Below are positions 41,578-49,603 of a DNA stretch of 64,000 nucleotides, one piece after another. Source of the DNA: Sphingomonadales bacterium (GTDB lineage: Bacteria; Pseudomonadota; Alphaproteobacteria; Sphingomonadales; Sphingomonadaceae); contig JADJXT010000001.1 in NCBI GenBank assembly GCA_016720115.1, forward strand, positions 1,426,001 through 1,490,000. Reading direction: 5' to 3'. Position 1 is the stretch's first letter. Every line of letters begins with the position of its first letter. A program made the translations under genes and the position numbers. The notes below the pieces were generated by a model. It searched no databases, was not told where the DNA came from, and saw only the letters and a program-made list of their open reading frames with translations.

Positions 41578-42951
41578 TCAGAGCGCGCGGAGCAGTGGTT
41601 CGGCCTTGTCGAGCGATGTGCGGATGATTCCGACCAGTTCGTCGATCTGCGCCGTCGAGATGATCAGCGGCGGGCACATGACGATGCTGTCGCGGATGCC
41701 ACGCACCATCAGCCCGTTGGCGATGCAGATGTCGCGCACCATCGGCCCGGCGGTTCCTTCGGCGCCGCCAAAGCGGGCGCCGGTGGCCTTGTCGGCGACG
41801 ATTTCGACCGCGCCGAGCAGCCCGACCGAGCGCGTTTCGCCAACCAGCGGGTGGTCATCGAGGCTCGCCAGTGCTTTGGCCAGATAGGGGCCGGTTTCGT
41901 TGCGCACCTTCTCGACCAGCCCTTCACGCTCCATGATCTCGAGATTGCGAAGCGCGACAGCGGCGGCAACCGGATGCCCCGAATAGGTATAGCCGTGGAC
42001 GAAATCGCCGCCGGTCTTCATCACCTTGATGATTTCCTCGGACACGGCGACTGCAGAAATGGGCAGGTAGCCGCTCGAAAGCCCCTTCGCCATCGCGATG
42101 ATGTCGGGCTGCACGCCCATGGTTTCATGGCCCCACATATTGCCGGTGCGGCCGAACCCGCAGATCACCTCGTCGCAGATCAGAAGGATGCCATATTTGC
42201 GGCAGATTGCCTCGACCTGCGGCCAGTAATTGGCGGGCGGGATGATCACGCCCCCTGCGCCCTGCACGGGCTCGCCGATGAAGGCAGCGACATTTTCGGG
42301 GCCGACTTCGAGGATCTTGGCCTCGATCGCCTCGGCGCAGGCCGTCCCGAAGGCTTCGGGCGTCATGTCGCGGCCTTCGTTAAACTGGTAAGGCTGGCGG
42401 ACATGCTCGACACCGGGGATGGGGAGGTCGCCGATGGGGTGCATCGCCTTCATGCCCCCCAGCGACACGCCCGCGACAGTCGAGCCATGATAGGCGTTCC
42501 AGCGGCTGATAAAGATCTTGCGCTTGGGCTCGCCCTTCAGTTTCCAGTATTGGCGGACGAGGCGGAAGACGGTGTCGTTCGCCTCGGAGCCTGAGCTGTT
42601 GAAGAAGACATGCGGCAGGCGGTTCTGCGTCAAGCCCGCAATCTTGTGGGCGAGCAGCACCGTGGGCGGGTTCGCGGTCTTGAAGAAGCTGTTGTAATAA
42701 GGCAGCTCGCGCATCTGCTCCGCCGCGACATCGGCGATCTCGTCGCGGCCATAGCCTATATTGACGCACCACAGCCCTGCCATCCCGTCCAGAATGCGGT
42801 TGCCGTCACCGTCGTGGATATAGCAGCCCTCGGCATGGGTGATGATGCGGCTGCCCCCCAGATTCTCGATCTCCTGCCAGTCGGCCTGTGCGGGAAGGTG
42901 GTGGGCCACATCGAGGCGGCGGAGTTCGGCTATGTCGTAATTGCGGGGCAT
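41578..42951 (-). CDS. spuC: Class III aminotransferase, putrescine:pyruvate type (SpuC-like)
   Basis: 457 residues. The family features are the N-terminal DVAHHLPAQADWQEIENLGG, HVFFNSSGSEANDTVFRLVR, NAYHGSTVAGVSLGGMKAMH, LLICDEVICGFGRTGNMWGH with the PLP Asp, the Lys in MAKGLSSGYLPISAVAV and FVHGYTYSGHPVAAAVA. This is the SpuC-like group that transaminates putrescine and related amines with pyruvate, giving 4-aminobutyraldehyde and alanine. It offers a direct route parallel to the gamma-glutamyl one encoded on the other strand. A palindromic repeat lies between it and the upstream PuuD-like gene. Confidence 0.88.
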   Translation of the reverse strand: MPRNYDIAELRRLDVAHHLPAQADWQEIENLGGSRIITHAEGCYIHDGDGNRILDGMAGLWCVNIGYGRDEIADVAAEQMRELPYYNSFFKTANPPTVLLAHKIAGLTQNRLPHVFFNSSGSEANDTVFRLVRQYWKLKGEPKRKIFISRWNAYHGSTVAGVSLGGMKAMHPIGDLPIPGVEHVRQPYQFNEGRDMTPEAFGTACAEAIEAKILEVGPENVAAFIGEPVQGAGGVIIPPANYWPQVEAICRKYGILLICDEVICGFGRTGNMWGHETMGVQPDIIAMAKGLSSGYLPISAVAVSEEIIKVMKTGGDFVHGYTYSGHPVAAAVALRNLEIMEREGLVEKVRNETGPYLAKALASLDDHPLVGETRSVGLLGAVEIVADKATGARFGGAEGTAGPMVRDICIANGLMVRGIRDSIVMCPPLIISTAQIDELVGIIRTSLDKAEPLLRAL

Positions 42952-42975
42952 GATAAAATTCCTTTTTGAAAATGG

Positions 42976-43056
42976 TTCACGCGGAGACGCGGAGACGCGG
43001 AGGGCAAATGCCGAGAGCGAAGTTGACTACTCCGCGTCTCCGCGCCTCCGCGTGAA
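42976..43056. repeat. Inverted repeat CGCGGAGACGCGGAG type
   Basis: The left arm TTCACGCGGAGACGCGGAGA then CGCGGAG pairs with the right arm CTCCGCGTCTCCGCG then CCTCCGCGTGAA. An internal tandem of GGAGACGC (left) and its complement (right) makes slippage likely. It lies in the 173-base gap between puuD-like and spuC-like genes. Confidence 0.8.
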
Positions 43057-43124
43057 TCAAAAAGGAAATCAGGGCGAGAAGCCGATCCTCGCCTGGTACC
43101 GATTATATCTGGTCACCCTGGTAT

Positions 43125-43862
43125 TCACAGCTCCCCCCTTAACGCCTTTCCGAGCAGGTGAAAATAGGTCTGCGAATCCGGATCTTGCTCGGTGCCCCAT
43201 TCGGGGTGCCACTGCACCGCGAGCAGCGGCGCGCCGTTGGGGCGGGCACTATAGGCCTCGACCAGACCATCGGGCGCACGGGCTTCCACCGACAGGCCAT
43301 CGGCGAGTTTGCCGATGCCCTGATAATGCACCGAATTCACATCGAGCGCAGGCTTGGCATAAGCGCTGGCGAGCATACCGCCCTGTGCCAGTTCGACCGG
43401 GTGGCGATGGTCGAACATCGCGTCGAACGAAACGTCATCGGGCGCATGGTGGCGCAGGAGGTCGTCGCTCGCGCTGGTATCGCGGCGCAGCGTGCCGCCC
43501 AGCGCGACATTGATCTCCTGAAAGCCTCGGCAGATGCCAAACACCGGCTTTTGCGCTTCGATCATCCGGTCGACCATCGAGAGGGCGATTTCGTCGCGCC
43601 CCTCATCGAACGGGCCGTCGCCGTGTATCTCGCCATAGCGCGCGGTCGCAACGTTGGACGGGCTGCCGGTGAGCAGGATGCCGTCGAGCCGGGGAGCGAC
43701 CTCTGCCGCGGTCATCAGATCGGGCAGCGAAGGCACGATCAGCGCCGCGACATCGGCATAGGTCATCGCCGCACAGATATAGCGCTCCATCACCGCCTGC
43801 GCCGGTTCGCTGCCGACAATGCGGTTGCAGGCGATTATGCCGAGGACGGGACGCGGCTTCAC
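43125..43862 (-). CDS. puuD: Gamma-glutamyl-gamma-aminobutyrate hydrolase (PuuD-like)
   Basis: 245 residues of class I glutamine amidotransferase-like hydrolase. The nucleophile Cys is in KPVFGICRGFQEINVALGG, the His is in AVQWHPEWGTEQD with the adjacent Glu, and the DVNSVHYQGIGKLADGL loop is characteristic of PuuD. It splits gamma-glutamyl-GABA to glutamate and GABA, the last step of the Puu pathway. The start overlaps the stop of the isovaleryl-CoA dehydrogenase gene (ATGA). With spuC-like it forms a minus-strand group facing the puuA/puuB/pot genes. Confidence 0.9.
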   Translation of the reverse strand: MKPRPVLGIIACNRIVGSEPAQAVMERYICAAMTYADVAALIVPSLPDLMTAAEVAPRLDGILLTGSPSNVATARYGEIHGDGPFDEGRDEIALSMVDRMIEAQKPVFGICRGFQEINVALGGTLRRDTSASDDLLRHHAPDDVSFDAMFDHRHPVELAQGGMLASAYAKPALDVNSVHYQGIGKLADGLSVEARAPDGLVEAYSARPNGAPLLAVQWHPEWGTEQDPDSQTYFHLLGKALRGEL

Positions 43863-45025
43863 GCCGCCCCGATCAATTCCCGCCCGATCAGCATCCGGCG
43901 GATTTCATTCGTCCCCGCGCCGATGTCGAGCAGCTTGGCATCGCGCCAGTAACGCTCGACCGGCCAGTCCTTGGTATAGCCCGCACCGCCCAGCGCCTGG
44001 ATGGCCTCGCCCGCGACCTTCACCGCGCTTTCGCTGGCGAGCAGGATCGCACCTGCCGCATCGAAGCGCGTGGTCTGCCCGGCATCGCAGGCGCGCGCGA
44101 CATTATAGACGTAGCTGCGTGCCGAATTGAGCGCGACATACATGTCAGCAACCTTGGCCTGCATCAGCTGGAAACCGCCGATTGCCTTGCCGAACTGCTT
44201 GCGCTCGCGGACATAAGGCAGCACGACATCGAGGCAGGCCTGCATCACGCCAAGCTGCAGTCCGGCGAGCACCACGCGCTCATAATCGAGGCCGCTCATC
44301 AGCACGCCGACGCCGCCATGCAGCGGCCCCATGATGCGGTCTTCGGGAACGAAGCAGTCGTTGAACACCAGTTCGGCAGTGGGGCTCCCTCGCATCCCGA
44401 CCTTGTCGATCTTCTGCCCGATCGAAAAACCTGCATCGCCCTTTTCGATCAGAAAGGCGGTGATCCCGCGCGATCCTGCATCGGGCGCGGTCTTGGCATA
44501 GACGACCAGCGTGTCGGCATAAGGTGCGTTGGTGATCCAGAATTTGGTGCCGTTGAGCACGAAGCCGCCCTGCACGCTATCGGCCTTCAGTTTCATCGAA
44601 ACCACATCCGAACCGGCGCCCGCTTCGGACATGGCGAGGCTGCCGACATGTTCGCCCGACACCAGCTTGGGCAGATATTTGGTCTTCTGTTCCGGATTGG
44701 CCCAGCGGCGTATCTGGTTGACGCACAGGTTCGAATGCGCGCCATAAGACAGCCCGATCGATGCCGAAGCGCGGCTGACTTCCTCGACCGCGACGACATG
44801 TTCGAGATAGCCGAGGCCAAGCCCGCCATCTTCTTCCCCAACGGTGATGCCGTGCAGCCCGAGTTCGCCCATCGCGGTCCACAATTCATCGCGCGGGAAC
44901 CAGTCGTCTGCGTCAATTTTTGCGGCCAGCGGCGCAATCTTGTCGGCGGCGAAGCGGTGGGTGGTTTCGCGGATCATTTCCGCATTTTCGCCAAGGGCGA
45001 AGTCGAGTGTGGGTAGGTTTGTCAT
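43859..45025 (-). CDS. liuA: Isovaleryl-CoA dehydrogenase
   Basis: 388 residues, the size of isovaleryl-CoA dehydrogenases. An FAD-dependent acyl-CoA dehydrogenase of leucine breakdown. Seen are GLHGITVGEEDGGLGLGYLE, SEAGAGSDVVSMKLKA, FWITNAPYADTLVVYAKT, MSGLDYERVVLAGLQLGVMQ, where the Glu in LDYERV is at the place of the catalytic base of the IVD group, and GGAGYTKDWPVERYWRDAKL near the end. No other leucine-catabolic gene is next to it. The ribosome-binding site is weak. Translationally coupled to puuD, which is an odd pairing. Confidence 0.88.
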   Translation of the reverse strand: MTNLPTLDFALGENAEMIRETTHRFAADKIAPLAAKIDADDWFPRDELWTAMGELGLHGITVGEEDGGLGLGYLEHVVAVEEVSRASASIGLSYGAHSNLCVNQIRRWANPEQKTKYLPKLVSGEHVGSLAMSEAGAGSDVVSMKLKADSVQGGFVLNGTKFWITNAPYADTLVVYAKTAPDAGSRGITAFLIEKGDAGFSIGQKIDKVGMRGSPTAELVFNDCFVPEDRIMGPLHGGVGVLMSGLDYERVVLAGLQLGVMQACLDVVLPYVRERKQFGKAIGGFQLMQAKVADMYVALNSARSYVYNVARACDAGQTTRFDAAGAILLASESAVKVAGEAIQALGGAGYTKDWPVERYWRDAKLLDIGAGTNEIRRMLIGRELIGAA

Positions 45026-45101
45026 GCTGGGGGGAATGCCCTGCAATGACTTCTGTGGCAACAATTTATGGCAGTGCACATTACATCTCAAACACAAACA
45101 T

Positions 45102-45187
45102 CGTCATTCCCGCGAAGGCGGGAATCCATCACCTGCCGGGGAAATTTCGACCACCGGTGATGGACCCCCGCCTTCGCGGGGGTGACG
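45102..45187. repeat. Dispersed palindromic repeat, CGTCATTCCCGCGAAGGCGGG type
   Basis: An 86-base element between the liuA start and the helicase gene. The left end CGTCATTCCCGCGAAGGCGG and the right end CCCCCGCCTTCGCGGGGGTG then ACG each carry a hairpin, and the middle has ATCCATCACC ... GGTGATGGA. It is nearly identical, in inverted orientation, to 62513-62598. Confidence 0.85.
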
Positions 45188-45238
45188 AAGTGCTGGGAGG
45201 TGGATTTATCCAATCACCGCTGTTAGGCACCTCAAATA

Positions 45239-48085
45239 ATGTCCTCCCCCAAAGCTTCCGTGAAGGCCGTGCTCGGCCCGACCAATACCGGCAAGACGCA
45301 CCTCGCGGTCGAGCGGCTGTGCGCGCATTCAAGCGGGGTGATGGGTTTCCCGCTGCGGTTGCTGGCGCGCGAGATTTATGACCGGGTGGTCGCGATAAAA
45401 GGGCCCAAGGAAGTCGCGCTGATTACCGGCGAGGAGCGGATCGAGCCGCCCGGTGCGCGTTGGTATCTGTGCACCGCCGAATCGATGCCAGTCCAAAGGC
45501 AGTTTGCCTTTGCCGCGCTCGATGAGGCGCAACTGGGCGCGGACCCCGAACGCGGCCATATCTTCACCGACCGGATGCTGCACGTGCGCGGGCGCGAGGA
45601 GACGATGATCCTGGGGTCGGAGGCACTGCGCCCGATGGTGCGTGCGCTCCTGCCCGACGCCGAGATCATCTCGCGTCCGCGTTTTTCGACCCTGAGCTAT
45701 TCGGGGCCGAAGAAACTGTCGCGCCTGCCGCCGCGTTCGGCCATCGTCGCTTTCTCGGTCGAGCAGGTTTACGCCGTCGCCGAACTGCTGCGCCGTCTGC
45801 GCGGCGGCGCGGCGGTGGTGATGGGGGCGCTCTCCCCGCGCACCCGCAATGCCCAGGTCGAGATGTTCCAGTCGGGTGAGGTCGACTATCTGGTAGCCAC
45901 CGACGCCATCGGAATGGGTCTTAACCTTGATGTTCAACATATTGCCTTTGCAGGATTATCCAAGTTCGATGGCAATCGCACACGGCGCCTGACGGTCGCC
46001 GAAATGGCGCAGATCGCCGGGCGGGCGGGGCGGCATCAGCGCGACGGCACCTTCGGCACGGTGGCGGGCGAGGCGGGCGAGATGACCGCCGAAGAGGTGC
46101 TGGCGATCGAAAGCCACAACTTTCCCGCGCTCGACTGGATGTTCTGGCGCGAGGCAGAGCCGCGCTTCGACAGCCTGTCGCAACTGATCGCCGATCTGGA
46201 ATCGAAACCCGATGGCCCGCCTTTGCGCGCCGCGCCAGAGGCGATCGATCTCGCCGTGCTCAAGCGGCTGGCCGATATGCCGGAGGTCACCCGGCAACTG
46301 ACCGGAAGGGCCAGCGTTGCCCGCTTGTGGGAGGTCGCCAGCCTGCCCGATTTCCGCCAGACCGGGGCCGAGCATCATAGCCGTTTCGTTGCCTCGCTAT
46401 GGGATCATATGGCGCAGGGCGGGCCATTGCCGCACCGCTTTATCGCCGGCGAGCTGGCGCGGCTCGACAATATCCAGGGCGATGTCGACGCAATTTCGGC
46501 CCGGATCGCGGCGGCACGGACATGGTCCTATGTCGCGCACCGCGCCGATTGGGTCGAAGACCCGCCCGCAATGGCCGAGCGCGCGCGGCATCTGGAAGAA
46601 AAGCTGTCCGATGCGCTGCACAATGCGCTGCGCCAGCGCTTTGTCGACCGGCGGACGACGATGCTGATGCGCAAGGGCGGCAGGGACGACAGCCTGCTTC
46701 CGGTTCATGTCGACGCGGAAAATCAGGTGTTCGTCGACGGCGAGCATATTGGCGAGCTTGACGGCTTCGCCTTTCGCGTCGATTCCACGGCGCGAGTCGG
46801 GGAACGCAAATTGCTGCTTGCGGCAGCCGAGCGGCATCTGGCAGCATATCTGAAAGACAAGGCAAGGGCGTTGGCAATGGCCGAAACCGAAGAGTTTTCC
46901 CTGGGGCGTGATCAGGAAGGCCGTCCGGCGTTGCTGTGGCAGGGCGCCGTGCTGGGCTATCTTGCGCGCGGGCGCAGCCTGTTGCAGCCGCAGTTCAAGC
47001 CTGCACGGGCGGTTGCCGGACTTGAGGGCGACGATCTGCGCGCCATATCCGAGCGCGCCGAAAGCTGGATACAGGAGCAGCTGGCAAAGCATATGGGCGG
47101 GCTGGTCGCGCTGAACCAGCTCGCGGCCGATGCCGCCACCGATGGCGTGGTGCGCGCTCTGGCGGCGCGGCTCGCCGATGCGGGCGGGATTGCCGGACGC
47201 CAGTTTCTGGCCGACACGCTGACCGCCTTGCCCAAGGAAGCGCGCGGTGCGGCGCGCAAGGCGGGGATCGTGTTCGGGGCACTCGATGTCTATCACCATG
47301 CCGTCCTGAAACCCGCTGCCGCGCGCTGGCGCGCCGCGCTGTTTTCGGCGCAGACCGAAAAGCCGATGCCCGATCTGCCGCCCGAAAGTGCAGTGCACCT
47401 GAAGGACTGGAATTTCGCCTCCGCCGCCGATTGCCGCAATGCGGGCTATCGCCGCGTGGGCAACGAATATGTCCGCATCGACCTTGCCGAACGCGTCATC
47501 AAAAAGGCGCATGAGGCGCGCGGACAGGCGATGGAATTCGGCATGGACATGGCCTTTGCAACCTCGCTTGGCCTTGGCGAAGAGGGGTTGCAGGCGCTGA
47601 TGCGCGATGCCGGTTTCCGCCGGATCGAGGGGCTTTCGGCACAGACCGACGCTGCAGTCGCGGAAAGCGCCACCGCCGGGGATAGTGTGGCTGAAGCACA
47701 AGCCGTGCCCGAAGAAATGGTGCAGGCGGAAACGGAAGCGCCCGCAGCCGAAACAGAGGCCGTTGCAGAGGGGGTGGCGGACGATGTTCCGGTCGCTGCG
47801 CCTGAACCGGCGGAGGTCGTTGAGGAGAATGCGGTGCCTGCGGAGGCGGTTGCGCCTGCGGCGGGAAGCGAGCAGCCAGCAAATCTGACCTATTGGCGCT
47901 GGATCGGCATCCGCAAGGCCAAGCCTGCGCCGCGCCCGGCAAGAACGCAGGAGCGGCACCCCAAAAAGGGTGGCAAACCGGTGCAATCACGCCCGGCTGC
48001 TGCGGCACCGGCCAAGCCGAAGAACGAGGCGCCCTCGGCCCTCGCGCTGCAGCTGGCGGCGCTCAAGGAAAAAATGGGCGGCTGA
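45239..48085 (+). CDS. Suv3-like RNA helicase of the alphaproteobacterial/mitochondrial type
   Basis: 948 residues. The N-terminal helicase core is close to mitochondrial SUV3: Walker A in AVLGPTNTGKTHLAV, GFPLRLLAREIYDR, the DExH-like DEAQ motif in ALDEAQLGADPERGHIFTD, and motif VI in QIAGRAGRHQRDGTFGT. The later half has a TGRASVARLWEVASLPDFRQ segment and two long helical stretches. From about residue 815 it becomes Ala/Glu-rich and then basic (RTQERHPKKGGKPVQSR), an alphaproteobacterial-type tail that may bind RNA. The likely role is unwinding of structured RNA during decay. The downstream S4 gene is 2 bases away. Confidence 0.9.
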   Translation: MSSPKASVKAVLGPTNTGKTHLAVERLCAHSSGVMGFPLRLLAREIYDRVVAIKGPKEVALITGEERIEPPGARWYLCTAESMPVQRQFAFAALDEAQLGADPERGHIFTDRMLHVRGREETMILGSEALRPMVRALLPDAEIISRPRFSTLSYSGPKKLSRLPPRSAIVAFSVEQVYAVAELLRRLRGGAAVVMGALSPRTRNAQVEMFQSGEVDYLVATDAIGMGLNLDVQHIAFAGLSKFDGNRTRRLTVAEMAQIAGRAGRHQRDGTFGTVAGEAGEMTAEEVLAIESHNFPALDWMFWREAEPRFDSLSQLIADLESKPDGPPLRAAPEAIDLAVLKRLADMPEVTRQLTGRASVARLWEVASLPDFRQTGAEHHSRFVASLWDHMAQGGPLPHRFIAGELARLDNIQGDVDAISARIAAARTWSYVAHRADWVEDPPAMAERARHLEEKLSDALHNALRQRFVDRRTTMLMRKGGRDDSLLPVHVDAENQVFVDGEHIGELDGFAFRVDSTARVGERKLLLAAAERHLAAYLKDKARALAMAETEEFSLGRDQEGRPALLWQGAVLGYLARGRSLLQPQFKPARAVAGLEGDDLRAISERAESWIQEQLAKHMGGLVALNQLAADAATDGVVRALAARLADAGGIAGRQFLADTLTALPKEARGAARKAGIVFGALDVYHHAVLKPAAARWRAALFSAQTEKPMPDLPPESAVHLKDWNFASAADCRNAGYRRVGNEYVRIDLAERVIKKAHEARGQAMEFGMDMAFATSLGLGEEGLQALMRDAGFRRIEGLSAQTDAAVAESATAGDSVAEAQAVPEEMVQAETEAPAAETEAVAEGVADDVPVAAPEPAEVVEENAVPAEAVAPAAGSEQPANLTYWRWIGIRKAKPAPRPARTQERHPKKGGKPVQSRPAAAAPAKPKNEAPSALALQLAALKEKMGG

Positions 48086-48087
48086 TT

Positions 48088-48348
48088 TTGGCGGGGGATG
48101 GGCTGCGCATCGACAAGCTGCTCTGGCATTTGCGGCTGTCCAAATCGCGCAGTCTAGCCCAGAACCTGATCGCTGCCGGGCATGTGCGACTGAACGGTCA
48201 TCGCGTCGAAAAGCCCAGCATAGAGGTGAAAGTCGGCGATGCGATCACACTACCGCGCGGGGACGGGGCGCTTGCAATCCGCATCCTTTCGATACCCGCG
48301 CGGCGCGGCCCCGCCTCCGAAGCGCAGGCCTGCTATAGCGAAATTTGA
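48088..48348 (+). CDS. S4-domain RNA-binding protein (Hsp15-like)
   Basis: 86 residues. An S4 domain covers residues 5-60: LRIDKLLWHLRLSKSRSLAQ, NLIAAGHVRLNGHRVEKPSI and VGDAITLP. The small size and layout fit the Hsp15 (HslR) group, which binds stalled 50S-peptidyl-tRNA. The only in-frame start close to the helicase stop is TTG 48088; GTG/ATG alternatives further down would remove part of the S4 fold. The 2-base gap to the helicase gene indicates co-transcription and a shared RNA-related role. Confidence 0.75.
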   Translation: MAGDGLRIDKLLWHLRLSKSRSLAQNLIAAGHVRLNGHRVEKPSIEVKVGDAITLPRGDGALAIRILSIPARRGPASEAQACYSEI

Positions 48349-48369
48349 GCGCTGCGAACATTTCCCCCG

Positions 48370-48398
48370 TTGACTTGCGGCGCAAAGGCACAATAGGC
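48370..48398 (+). promoter_or_regulatory. Possible sigma-70-type promoter for fdxA
   Basis: TTGACT at 48370-48375 and, 17 bases later, ATAGGC at 48393-48398. The -35 is good and the -10 weak. It fits the short 91-base gap ahead of the ferredoxin gene. Support is by sequence only. Confidence 0.4.
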
Positions 48399-48439
48399 GT
48401 TGCGCAACAAATCGAAATGCCAAGCGGAGAAACCGAGCA

Positions 48440-48778
48440 ATGACCTATGTCGTCACCGATGCCTGCATCAAGTGCAAATATATGGATTGCGTAGAGGTTT
48501 GCCCCGTGGATTGCTTCTACGAAGGCGACAACATGCTCGTCATCAATCCCAATGAATGCATCGACTGCGGCGTGTGCGAGCCCGAATGCCCGGCGGAAGC
48601 GATCCTGCCCGATACCGAAAACGGTCTCGAACAGTGGCTTGAACTCAACGCCCAGTATAGCGCAGAATGGCCGAACATCACCACGAAACGCGACTCGCCC
48701 GCCGATGCCGACGAATATAAGGGCGTTGAGGGCAAGTTCGAAAAATTCTTCTCGCCCGATCCGGGCCAGGGCGACTGA
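48440..48778 (+). CDS. fdxA: Seven-iron ferredoxin FdxA
   Basis: 112 residues, the common alphaproteobacterial FdxA. The Cys motifs for a 3Fe-4S cluster and a 4Fe-4S cluster are CIKCKYMDCVEVCPVDCF and CIDCGVCEPECPAEAIL, where the first cluster uses three Cys as in Azotobacter-type ferredoxins. The C-terminal half (LEQWLELNAQYSAEWPNITT) is also typical. A small electron carrier; the partner is unknown. Monocistronic by spacing. Confidence 0.95.
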   Translation: MTYVVTDACIKCKYMDCVEVCPVDCFYEGDNMLVINPNECIDCGVCEPECPAEAILPDTENGLEQWLELNAQYSAEWPNITTKRDSPADADEYKGVEGKFEKFFSPDPGQGD

Positions 48779-48813
48779 GCAGGCGCAATTACCGCAATCG
48801 AACGTGGTCGGGT

Positions 48814-49509
48814 TCAGAGCAACCCGGCGCTGCGCATACTCGAAAATCCGTCCTTGCCGACAATGACATGGTCGTGGACGGAAATGCCCAGCCGTTTTCC
48901 GGCTTCGATAATCTCGCGGGTCATTGAAATGTCCTGACGGCTCGGCGCGGAGTCACCGCTCGGGTGGTTGTGCACAAGGATGATCGCCGCTGCGCCCAGA
49001 TCGATCGAACGGCGGATGATCTCGCGCGTGTAGATCGGGGCCTGGTCGATCGAACCTTCGCCCGCCACTTCATCGCGGATCAGCATGTTTTTCGAATTGA
49101 GATAGAGAACCCGCACGCGCTCTATCGTCAGATGCGCCATGTCGAGCCGCAAATAGTCGAGCAGAGCCTGCCAACTGGACAGAATTGGCAGTTCGCGCAC
49201 CGGTTCTGATGCCATCCGCAGGGCAAGCGCCTGCACGAGTTTGATCGCCGCCGCTGCCTTTTCGCCAATCCCCTTCTGGTTCTGCAGGCTATAGGCATCT
49301 GCAGTAAATACCGAAGACAGGTTGCCATAATGCGCGATCAGTTGTTTCGCGATCGGTTTGGTGTCGATCCGCGGAATGGCCAGCATCAGCAAATATTCGA
49401 GCAGTTCGTGGTCAAGTAATCCATCGCCGCCATAGTCCAGAAGGCGCTCGCGCAGCCGTTCGCGATGGCCTTCGCCATAGGTTTCGTCTTTGTCGCGTGA
49501 AGTTGCCAT
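48814..49509 (-). CDS. radC: RadC/JAMM-domain protein
   Basis: 231 residues from ATG 49509 (MATSRDKDETYGEGHRERLR). The N-terminal helix-hairpin-helix-like part (LMLAIPRIDTKPIAKQLI, LQNQKGIGEKAAAAIKL) is followed by the RadC JAMM metalloprotease-like domain with IILVHNHPSGDSAPSRQD, where the two His and Asp coordinate zinc. Its cellular function, once thought to be DNA repair, is unresolved. The start has no strong ribosome-binding site; a longer frame to 49605 is possible but overlaps the promoter region of the ydbH-like gene. Confidence 0.88.
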   Translation of the reverse strand: MATSRDKDETYGEGHRERLRERLLDYGGDGLLDHELLEYLLMLAIPRIDTKPIAKQLIAHYGNLSSVFTADAYSLQNQKGIGEKAAAAIKLVQALALRMASEPVRELPILSSWQALLDYLRLDMAHLTIERVRVLYLNSKNMLIRDEVAGEGSIDQAPIYTREIIRRSIDLGAAAIILVHNHPSGDSAPSRQDISMTREIIEAGKRLGISVHDHVIVGKDGFSSMRSAGLL

Positions 49510-49603
49510 GCGCTGTGCTTGTTCCGCAATTTTGCCTTCGCTGCAAGGCATTTGGCAGAAAACCAAGTTGCATGGCGCATGGCTTTGGCGCATCAGTTGC
49601 GCC

